Below, piece by piece: positions 35,154 through 42,700 of a stretch of 55,376 nt of DNA. Every line of letters starts with the position of its first letter. Within the stretch, counting starts at the first letter, position 1. This DNA is from DT-110 sp964342305. GTDB taxonomy: Bacteria > Bacteroidota > Bacteroidia > Chitinophagales > Saprospiraceae. Below the pieces are notes generated by a model. That model was not told the DNA's origin. It made no database searches and saw only the letters and a program-made list of their open reading frames with translations. The DNA lies in assembly GCA_964342305.1 (NCBI GenBank), contig CAYFGK010000029.1, positions 1 through 55,376 on the forward strand. Reading direction: 5' to 3'. The position numbers and the translations under genes are program-made.

Positions 35154-36902
35154 TTATTGAATACTGTCCTGCACGGTACCGCACCGCAACATCTTATCAC
35201 CGAAATAGGGATTCAGGATCTGGTCTTCGTAGGCCAGCCAGTCGGCTCCCTTATTATTGAAAGCCATGGGGCAATGTTGCACATACAAAGTATCCCCGGC
35301 GCCAAAGGCCCGTACCAGATCGATCATCAAGTCAGAGATGAATTCAAATTGCCGGCGCTGCTCTTCCACATCACTACTTGCGATCAGGTTATCAAGATGT
35401 GTTTCCAGCGCCCCTTTTTGCTGTTGCCAAAAGGAATATATCTCACCGGTGAGCAGGTTGGCATCCATTTGCCCTATTCGCTGGTCCATGGTAGTAGCTG
35501 CTTCACTGGCCGCCGTGGCATCCGTAGCTACGAAAGCATCTTTCAACGCAATATAGGACTCCGTCATTGTCACGAAAGCATTCTGGAAACCGGCAGTCAC
35601 CTCACTGCGGTAGTCCGGGACAGTGGGCTGGCCTTCGCTCCCCTCCAGGAGCACGTCACGGTTCATCATACTGGCCTGATTGTTCAACTGGGCGGCGGCA
35701 TCGATCACAAAAGCACCGTTGGTTACCACCTCCTCACCACCGCGCAGGCCCGATCTTACCAGGTATCCATTACCTACGCGTTCACCGAGAACAATCTCCC
35801 GAAAGCGAAAGGAAGGTACACTGCTGCCGGGTTCAGATAAGTAAACTACCGATCGTTTTCCGGTCCACAGTACCGCAGAAGCCGGCACTACTACCTGGTC
35901 CGATGCCTTCGCACTGCTGCCGATGATGGTTCCCCTGACCAGCATATCTGGTTTTAGCAGGCCAGACCGATTTGATATTTCTGCCCGGGCGGTGGCCGTT
36001 CGGGTCTGGGGATCAATGAGTGGGTCTATAAACTGAATACGGGCATCAAAAATCTCGTCGGGAACTGCTGCCGTCTTAAAGCGAACCCGGTCGCCAACAC
36101 CCACTTTCGACAAATCGGCTTCGTATACATCGAGCAACACCCAAAGACGCGACAGATCGACCAGATTGAACAGAACATCTCCGCGCTTTACGTAATCACC
36201 CACTGCTACCCGGCGATTGGCTACCGTACCCGCCTGATCGGCCAGGATATCAAAAGTCTCCCGAATTTCCCCGTTCTCAATGACATCTGCGATGAAGCCC
36301 CCGGGCAGCTTCCAGTATTCCAATTTCTTTCGGGCGGCTTCCGCCAAATCACTTTCCGGACCCCGGAATTCCACTGCCTGGATCAGCTCTTGCTGAGCAG
36401 TGATCAGCTCCGGAGAATACACGGTGGCCAGACGCTGACCGGCCCGGACCTGTTCCCCCGTAAAGCTCACGAAAAGCTGCTCAATCCGCCCGCCAACGTG
36501 GGTAGTCTGGGCAGCCAGGCGCCGTTCATCGGTCGCGACACGACCACTGACCGATACCTCCACCCGCTGCTCCGACTGGCTTCCGATTTTTGTCGTTTGA
36601 ATATTCGCCAGGCGGGCGGCTTCCTTTGTCATGGTGAATACCAGTGGATCACCCGACTCATTGGAGCCCACCGGAATGAGGTCCATTTCGCAAATGGGGC
36701 ATAAGCCGGGTTCCGGCTGTCGTATCTGCGGGTGCATGGAGCAGGTGTATATAGTTTCTGCTTCGGTTTTTCCCTTATTATCCGCCATTTCGGCATGATC
36801 GTGTTGAGGAGATTCCCCTCCTCCGCCAAACAGCAGGTAGCCTCCGCCCAGGCCAAGGGCCAGGGCCAGCACCACGATGAGTATTTGATAGATCAGTTTC
36901 AT
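35154..36902 (-). CDS. cusB: RND efflux periplasmic adaptor, CusB type, with HMBD and DUF3347 domains
   Basis: 582 residues, longer than a plain adaptor. One N-terminal membrane anchor (LIVVLALALGLGGGYLLF) is followed by an HMBD motif (YTCSMHPQI with Cys54; GLCPICEMDLIPVG with Cys68 and Cys71). The membrane-fusion core follows (VSGRVATDERRLAAQ; YSPELITAQQELIQA; LWVLLDVYEADLSKV; ATARAEISNRSGLLKPDMLV). The C-terminal part from about residue 445 is a DUF3347-type domain ending QHCPMAFNNKGADWLAYED and NPYFGDKMLRCGTV, with Cys/Met ligands. It links the inner-membrane pump and outer-membrane channel and hands over Cu(I)/Ag(I) in known relatives. It begins 12 bases after the TolC-type gene stop. Confidence 0.92.
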   Translation of the reverse strand: MKLIYQILIVVLALALGLGGGYLLFGGGGESPQHDHAEMADNKGKTEAETIYTCSMHPQIRQPEPGLCPICEMDLIPVGSNESGDPLVFTMTKEAARLANIQTTKIGSQSEQRVEVSVSGRVATDERRLAAQTTHVGGRIEQLFVSFTGEQVRAGQRLATVYSPELITAQQELIQAVEFRGPESDLAEAARKKLEYWKLPGGFIADVIENGEIRETFDILADQAGTVANRRVAVGDYVKRGDVLFNLVDLSRLWVLLDVYEADLSKVGVGDRVRFKTAAVPDEIFDARIQFIDPLIDPQTRTATARAEISNRSGLLKPDMLVRGTIIGSSAKASDQVVVPASAVLWTGKRSVVYLSEPGSSVPSFRFREIVLGERVGNGYLVRSGLRGGEEVVTNGAFVIDAAAQLNNQASMMNRDVLLEGSEGQPTVPDYRSEVTAGFQNAFVTMTESYIALKDAFVATDATAASEAATTMDQRIGQMDANLLTGEIYSFWQQQKGALETHLDNLIASSDVEEQRRQFEFISDLMIDLVRAFGAGDTLYVQHCPMAFNNKGADWLAYEDQILNPYFGDKMLRCGTVQDSIQ

Positions 36903-36914
36903 ATGCTATAGTAT

Positions 36915-38120
36915 TTAGGGCAGCGTACTCACCAAATCGGCCAGGGCCAAATGGGTGGTGACGATTGCTCGTAGTTCTTTAATCTGATATTCTATTTCCC
37001 GGTTATAGAGGTCCAGGACTTCCTCCAGCCGGGTTTCGCCGGTACTCAATGCGCGTATTTCCAGCTCAATGGTCTCGCTCAGTACTGTCTGCTGCCGGGC
37101 GTAGCTTTCCAATGCCAGCAGGGCTTCCTCGTACCGCGCCCGGGCTTCGGTTTGTTTTTGCCGTAAGGCCAGTACAAATCCACGCTCTCTATCCGCAATC
37201 GCTGCCATCCGGACTCGCTGCTCTTCTTGTCGATTATCGTAGCGATCACCACCCAAAGGCACCGAAAGCATTACCCGCGGCAGCACGATGTCGCGGCCAT
37301 TACCTGCCGGATCGGCATCATTACGTGCTCCTACCAGAAAATAATCCAGGCCTACACCTAACGATGGCTTGCGTTGCAGCTCCGCGACAGCTATTTCTGA
37401 CTCGGCCACGCGGAGCTGTTGCTCCAGCCCGAGGATCTCCGGATGCGACGAATCCACTTGTACTTTTTCCGGGAAAAGGGCTATGGCAAGGGTGTCGGGG
37501 GTGAATACCGGCCGGTCCGTACCCAATAATTCCTGCATAACCGAGAGAGGTACCTGTTGGCGCACCACCAGCGATTGTCGCTGCTCCCGTAATTCCTCTT
37601 TCCGCAGGTCGAGTCGGAGCAGGGCGGTGGTCCGGGCCTGCCCGGCCGCTACCCGCTGCAGCAGCAATCGGCGTAATTGCTCAACGATGACCAGTTGGCC
37701 GGCAATAATACCATCAGTTTTCCGCAGTTCGTACAGCCGGTAGTAGGCTTCCGTAAACCGGCGCTCCATCAGCAAGGCCCGGGAAGGTGCATCCCACCGG
37801 CTAACCGAGGCTTTGGCTTCCGCCAAATTCCGCTTCGCATCCAGACGGCCTGGCCAGGGCAGCATTTGGGTGACACTCAATTTGAATCGCTGGGGGCCCA
37901 GGCGTGTCTCTGTGGGTAAAAGCCCGAATCCGGCACCGAATTCGGTATCCGCCCAATCGTCGACCTGATCGGGAATAAGTTGATCCGCACGGTGCATCCG
38001 ATCCAATGCCCGCAATTCCGGATTTTCACTACGCAATTGCGACAGTAAGGAATCCAGTGGCTGGGCCTTCCCGGTGAGGCTAAAAACCAGAATAAGAAGT
38101 ATAGTGCTAATGCGTTTCAT
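36915..38120 (-). CDS. TolC-family outer-membrane efflux channel
   Basis: 401 residues with signal peptide (MKRISTILLILVFSLTGKAQ). The open frame extends 52 codons further upstream into the pump gene, but this ATG gives the signal sequence. Helical, Arg/Gln/Leu-rich repeats such as QLRSENPELRALDRMH and RQKQTEARARYEEALLALESYARQ fit the OEP/TolC fold, with the two structural repeats divided near residue 220. It forms the outer-membrane exit of the tripartite efflux system. Its start overlaps the end of the pump gene by 14 bases, so the two are translationally coupled. Confidence 0.9.
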   Translation of the reverse strand: MKRISTILLILVFSLTGKAQPLDSLLSQLRSENPELRALDRMHRADQLIPDQVDDWADTEFGAGFGLLPTETRLGPQRFKLSVTQMLPWPGRLDAKRNLAEAKASVSRWDAPSRALLMERRFTEAYYRLYELRKTDGIIAGQLVIVEQLRRLLLQRVAAGQARTTALLRLDLRKEELREQRQSLVVRQQVPLSVMQELLGTDRPVFTPDTLAIALFPEKVQVDSSHPEILGLEQQLRVAESEIAVAELQRKPSLGVGLDYFLVGARNDADPAGNGRDIVLPRVMLSVPLGGDRYDNRQEEQRVRMAAIADRERGFVLALRQKQTEARARYEEALLALESYARQQTVLSETIELEIRALSTGETRLEEVLDLYNREIEYQIKELRAIVTTHLALADLVSTLP

Positions 38121-41100
38121 CGGTTCCGTTTTGAGCGTTCGAAAATCGGCGACGTACGTGGAATTGCCCTTCCTTCCAGAGGGCGAACAGCACCGGCACC
38201 GTAAACATGGTGATCGACTGGAACAGCATACCTCCAAAGGAAGGAATTGCCATGGGAACCATAATATCGGAGCCACGTCCGGTGGAGGTCAGTACGGGTA
38301 ATAGGGCTAAAATGGTGGTTGCGGTAGTCATCATGGCCGGCCGTACCCGACGCAAACCGCCCTCAACCACCGCATCGCGGATCTCGGATATAGATCGGGG
38401 TTCATTGGTCCGGAAGCTGTCTTTCAGGAAGGTAGCTACCAGTACTCCGTCATCCGTGGCAATTCCAAACAAGGCCAGGAAGCCCACCCAGACAGCTACG
38501 CTGAGGTTGATAGGCTGGACCTGGAAGAGATCACGCAGGTTCGTACCCAACACCGTCACATCCAGGAAGCTCTCCCAACTGTACCACCCGATCAGAATAA
38601 AGCCACCGGCAAAGGCTACAAAAACGCCCGAAAAGACCATGAGCGAAATGGCTACCGACCGGAACTGGAAATACAGGATCAGGAAAATGAGCAAAAGTGC
38701 AATGGGCATTACAATGGCCAGTCGCTGGCTGGCACGCTGCTGCTGCTCGTAGTTCCCGGCAAAATCGTAGTTGATACCCGCCGGAACCTCCAGGTTGCCA
38801 TCTTCAATCTGTTCCTGCAGATACCGCTTGGCCGCTTCGACGACCTCCACTTCGGCGTAGCCATCCTCTTTATCGAACAATACATAACCTACCAGGAACC
38901 CATCCTCACTTTTGATCGATTGTGGCCCCTGGGAATAGGTGATGTCGACTAACTCACCCAGTGGGATCTGCCCCCCGCTGCTGCTGGGCAAGAGGATGTT
39001 TTTGGCGACAGCCGGATCATTACGCAACTCCCTGGGGTACCGCACGCGAACCGCATAGCGCTCACGGCCTTCTACCGTCTGGGTCATTGTCATACCCCCG
39101 ATGGCCGCCTGGATATGCTGTTGTACATCGACAATGGTAAGTCCGTGGCGGGCAATAGCCCCACGATCGATATCGAACTCCAGATAGGGCTTGCCGATAA
39201 TCCGTTCGGCAAATACGGCCGGATCCTTTACGCCTTCCACCTCCTTGAGCAGGGGCTCCAGGGCCAGTCCAAAGGCTTCGATCTCGGCCAGGTCACGTCC
39301 GCGAACCTTGATCCCCATCGGCGCACGCATGCCGGTCTGGAGCATTACGAGCCGGGTCTCGATGGGCTGTAGCTTCGGAGCCGAGGTCACCCCCGGCAAA
39401 CGGGTTACTTCCACGATCTCCTGCCAGATATCATCGGGCGATTGGATGTGATCACGCCACTGACGGAAATAGCGGCCGTTGGGATCGGGAATCAACGCGC
39501 CGTCTTCATCCCGCATGAAATTGCCGTATTCGTTCACTTTAAACCGCAGGCGACGACCGCGCTCATCGGTCCTGTATTCCGATTTGTAGAGGATGACATT
39601 CTCGTACATGGAAATAGGCGCCGGGTCGAGGGCCGTTTCGGCCCGACCCAGTTTACCGACCACCTGCTCTACCTCCGGGATAGAGGTCACGGCCATATCG
39701 AGCAGACGCAGGTTTTTTACGTTCTCCTGCATGCCCGAATGGGGCATAGAAGTAGGCATGAGCAGGAAGGCACCCTCGTCGAGGCTGGGCATAAATTCTT
39801 CCCCTGTATTTCGCCATACGCGGAGGCCGAAAACGATCAGCAATACCGGCAGGATCAAAAAGGCCCATTTGAAACGCAGGCATAAGCGCAGTATGGGCTC
39901 ATAGAAACGGATCATGGCCTGGAAGAACAACAGGAGCAGGGCAATCAGGCCACCTACGAAAAGCGCATTGACTACAACCGATTCATCTACGCCCAAAGGC
40001 ATCCAAAGGCGGGCTAAGAGTACTGTTACAATAATCGCAAAAACACTGTTTTTTATCCGGTTGAGCCACCTCATACGGGAAGGTGACCAGCGATCCTCCA
40101 GGAACAGGGTTACTATACCGGCCAAACCAACCAGCGCAAAAAGTCCACCGGCGATCTGCAAACCGAAACCCAACAGTACGAAGCCGGCCCCGGTGAGCAA
40201 CCCATTGGTCAGGTACCTGCGCCATTTAGCACCCCGGGCTACCGAGAAAAGCAACTGGGCCAGGGGTGGCAAAATAGTAATGGCCAGAATGATGGTAGCC
40301 AGCAGGGCAAAGGTCTTAGTGAAAGCCAGGGGCCGGAATAACTTGCCCTCCGCTGCTTCCATGGTAAATACCGGTAGAAAACTGATGATTGTCGTAGCTA
40401 CCGCCGTAACTACCGCAGATGCTACCTCACTACTAGCTGCTAATACCGACTGGAAAAGGCTCTCCTTCTCAGGGGGATCCTCCAGCCTGAGTACGATACT
40501 TTCGGTCAGGACAATGCCCATATCGACCATGGTTCCGATGGCAATTGCAATCCCGGACAGGGCAACGATGTTGGCATCGATCCCGAAATACCGCATAGCA
40601 ATGAAACACATTAGTACGGCAGCCGGTAGCAAGCCCGAAACCAGTAGTGAGGACCGCAGATTCATCAGCATCAGGATGACCACGATCACCGTGATCAGGA
40701 TCTCGAGGCGCAGGGCTTCATCCAGCGTACCAATGGTCTCGTTGATCAGGTCGGTACGGTCGTAGAAGGGTACGATGGTGACCTGGGTCCGGGTGCCGTC
40801 GGCCAGCGTCTTGGCGGGAAGTCCCGGGCTGATCTCCGAAATCTTCTCTTTAACGTTGTCGATAACGGCCATGGGATTGGCCCCGTAGCGGGCGACCACC
40901 ACTCCGCCCACGGCTTCGGCTCCCGATTTGTCGAGGGCTCCCCGCCGGGTGGCGGGTCCCTGGGTAACGAAGGCGAGGTCGGCGATAGTGACCGGAACAT
41001 TATTCCGGGTAGTAACAACCGTTTGCTCAATGTCTTCCAGATCCTTAATGTACCCCAGACCCCGCACGAAATACTCGGCCAGATTGATCTCCATGGTTTG

Positions 41101-41811
41101 GGCTCCCACATCCAGGTTGGCGTTCCGCACGGCCTGCATGACCTGGGGCAGGCTTACGCCAAAACGCTTCATGGCATCGGGGTCCACGTCGATCTGGTAT
41201 TCGCGCACATAGCCACCGACCGAGGCTACCTCGGACACTCCTCCGGCAGTAGCCAGCCCGTATTTCACGTAAAAATCCTGAATGGATCGCAATTCCTGGG
41301 GGTCCCAGCCTCCGGTAGGATTACCTTCCGGATCGCGCCCCTCCAGGGTGTACCAGTAAATCTGCCCCAGAGCCGTGGCATCGGGGCCCAGACTGGGTTG
41401 CACCCCTTCTGGAAGCGTTCCCGGAGGAAGGGCATTTAGTTTTTCGAGGATCCGGGACCGACTCCAGTAGAATTCCACATCCTCTTCGAAGATGAGGTAG
41501 ATGCTGGAAAAGCCAAACATAGAATTGGAGCGTACCGATTTCACACCGGGCACACCCAAAAGAGCACTGGTTAGGGGATAGGTCACCTGATCCTCTACAT
41601 CCTGCGGGGATCGCCCCGGCCAGCGGGTAAAGATAATCTGCTGGTTCTCGCCCAGGTTGGGGATGGCATCGACAGCGACCGGGTCGCGAGGCCACCACGA
41701 TGGCAGGTTTTGCAAAGGTGCGGTCGTAAGTCCCCACCCTACGAATAGCAAGAGCAGCAGAAAAGCCACCAGCTTATTCGCCAGAAAAAAATGAATGAGT
41801 TGTTTGATCAT
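38107..41811 (-). CDS. cusA: Heavy-metal efflux RND pump, CusA type
   Basis: 1234 residues from the ATG at 41811 (family start MIKQLIHFFLANKLV); an ATG 14 codons upstream is less likely. The N-terminus has the heavy-metal-RND pattern DPVAVDAIPNLGENQQIIFTRWPGRSPQDVEDQVTYPL, then NSMFGFSSIYLIFEED and TALGQIYWYTLEG. There are twelve membrane segments with the TM4 stretch ALSGIAIAIGTMVDMGIVLTESIV typical of the HME subfamily, and two periplasmic loops. It is a little longer than E. coli CusA because of an extra hydrophobic, Arg/Trp-containing section after TM6 (about residues 560-640). It is a proton-driven exporter of Cu(I)/Ag(I) or a similar soft metal; the exact ion is inferred from the partners. 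Confidence 0.93.
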   Translation of the reverse strand: MIKQLIHFFLANKLVAFLLLLLFVGWGLTTAPLQNLPSWWPRDPVAVDAIPNLGENQQIIFTRWPGRSPQDVEDQVTYPLTSALLGVPGVKSVRSNSMFGFSSIYLIFEEDVEFYWSRSRILEKLNALPPGTLPEGVQPSLGPDATALGQIYWYTLEGRDPEGNPTGGWDPQELRSIQDFYVKYGLATAGGVSEVASVGGYVREYQIDVDPDAMKRFGVSLPQVMQAVRNANLDVGAQTMEINLAEYFVRGLGYIKDLEDIEQTVVTTRNNVPVTIADLAFVTQGPATRRGALDKSGAEAVGGVVVARYGANPMAVIDNVKEKISEISPGLPAKTLADGTRTQVTIVPFYDRTDLINETIGTLDEALRLEILITVIVVILMLMNLRSSLLVSGLLPAAVLMCFIAMRYFGIDANIVALSGIAIAIGTMVDMGIVLTESIVLRLEDPPEKESLFQSVLAASSEVASAVVTAVATTIISFLPVFTMEAAEGKLFRPLAFTKTFALLATIILAITILPPLAQLLFSVARGAKWRRYLTNGLLTGAGFVLLGFGLQIAGGLFALVGLAGIVTLFLEDRWSPSRMRWLNRIKNSVFAIIVTVLLARLWMPLGVDESVVVNALFVGGLIALLLLFFQAMIRFYEPILRLCLRFKWAFLILPVLLIVFGLRVWRNTGEEFMPSLDEGAFLLMPTSMPHSGMQENVKNLRLLDMAVTSIPEVEQVVGKLGRAETALDPAPISMYENVILYKSEYRTDERGRRLRFKVNEYGNFMRDEDGALIPDPNGRYFRQWRDHIQSPDDIWQEIVEVTRLPGVTSAPKLQPIETRLVMLQTGMRAPMGIKVRGRDLAEIEAFGLALEPLLKEVEGVKDPAVFAERIIGKPYLEFDIDRGAIARHGLTIVDVQQHIQAAIGGMTMTQTVEGRERYAVRVRYPRELRNDPAVAKNILLPSSSGGQIPLGELVDITYSQGPQSIKSEDGFLVGYVLFDKEDGYAEVEVVEAAKRYLQEQIEDGNLEVPAGINYDFAGNYEQQQRASQRLAIVMPIALLLIFLILYFQFRSVAISLMVFSGVFVAFAGGFILIGWYSWESFLDVTVLGTNLRDLFQVQPINLSVAVWVGFLALFGIATDDGVLVATFLKDSFRTNEPRSISEIRDAVVEGGLRRVRPAMMTTATTILALLPVLTSTGRGSDIMVPMAIPSFGGMLFQSITMFTVPVLFALWKEGQFHVRRRFSNAQNGTDETH

Positions 41812-42006
41812 GAAAACACCTGTATGATGGTGTCCCAGGATCTGTACCGACATCGATAGGATTTAGTCTCCTAAACCAGCTTCGAGTCCGTAACTACCGA
41901 CAATTGGGGATGGACATCAGCCCATATCAGGTCGGATTTATTTCGCCGGAACACCCATAAAGCAATGGCCCGATCCAATCAGGAAAGGACATAGCAATCA
42001 CATCGA

Positions 42007-42020
42007 TTCGCCAAGGCGAA
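42007..42020. promoter_or_regulatory. Palindrome upstream of cusA
   Basis: TTCGCCAAGGCGAA: 6-bp arms around AA, 21 bases beyond the HYC_CC_PP gene stop and about 200 bases upstream of the cusA start. Candidate operator or short RNA hairpin; no known regulator consensus is claimed. Confidence 0.3.
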
Positions 42021-42040
42021 CCAACCAGATACAGGTGTGG

Positions 42041-42460
42041 CTATAAACGAAAGACCTGAAAGAGGATTCCCAGGTCGTCACCTATTTTTGGTGGAGATTC
42101 AAAGACGGGTGGAAAAACACCCTTTAAGGTGGAGGATATCAACCGAGGCGTCCAGATTTTCGGGACAACCGTTGCTACGGGTACTGTGGGCATTACCGTT
42201 GCGGTAACCCACTGTTCAATATCTGACTTATGGTAGGTAGACTCGTTGTCACAACATGATTTCTCATCGGCCATTTGCGCGTGCATGGGACAGGTAGCCG
42301 GCATTTCCTTCATAGCTGACTTGCTGTGACAGGTTGGTGCTTCCGCAAAAACCGAAGCTTGCTTGCGTTCTCCCTGGCAAAAATGGGTATTGATCAACAA
42401 GCCGGTTTGGCTGAGGATCAACAAATACGCCATGGAGATATGAAGCCAGCTATTGCGCAT
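42041..42460 (-). CDS. HYC_CC_PP-type metal-associated membrane protein
   Basis: 139 residues. A hydrophobic N-terminal segment (SMAYLLILSQTGLLIN) is followed by THFCQGE (Cys28), a Cys/Met/His-rich stretch (TCHSKSAMKEMPATCPMH; Cys44, Cys57), SCCDNES (Cys69, Cys70), and near the C-terminus ESPPKIGDDLGILFQVFRL. The order HxC - CC - PP matches the small Bacteroidota family named for these motifs. The extra CPMH-type ligands suggest binding of copper-like ions. It is the first gene of the efflux operon on this strand. A DNA-binding domain is absent, so it is not the operon regulator. Confidence 0.75.
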   Translation of the reverse strand: MRNSWLHISMAYLLILSQTGLLINTHFCQGERKQASVFAEAPTCHSKSAMKEMPATCPMHAQMADEKSCCDNESTYHKSDIEQWVTATVMPTVPVATVVPKIWTPRLISSTLKGVFPPVFESPPKIGDDLGILFQVFRL

Positions 42461-42480
42461 AATAGTTTAATAACAGGCCG

Positions 42481-42512
42481 AAAAGGTACTAAGTTTTTCG
42501 CCCTATCCCAAA
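42481..42512 (-). promoter_or_regulatory. Candidate promoter of the metal-efflux operon
   Basis: On the minus strand, TTTG (42509-42512) is followed after 20 bases by TACCTTTT (42481-42488), close to the Bacteroidota -33 TTTG / -7 TAnnTTTG pair; the last base of the -7 box differs. The HYC_CC_PP start codon is 20 bases downstream. Confidence 0.3.
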
Positions 42513-42581
42513 TGATACTACTCTACCGACTCGAAGTGATTTGGATTCCCAAACCACTCCGTGTCGGGTATATACTCGCGT

Positions 42582-42611
42582 AAAAAGGTTGGGCAAAGCC
42601 AAAACCTTTTT
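42582..42611 (-). terminator. Intrinsic terminator, symmetrical, after the hybrid kinase
   Basis: AAAAAGGTT (42582-42590) pairs perfectly with AACCTTTTT (42603-42611), with an inner GGC/GCC stem. A5 and T5 tracts on the two sides make it work in both directions in principle. It lies 89 bases beyond the stop of the minus-strand kinase gene, and upstream of the metal operon promoter. Confidence 0.7.
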
Positions 42612-42700
42612 GGGAGCGGTATAAATGAATTTAGTCCTTGATACGTCAAAAGTGCTTACCTGAAGTATGTGCGCCGGCCTGGCGAAAGCGGGTAGTTAGC

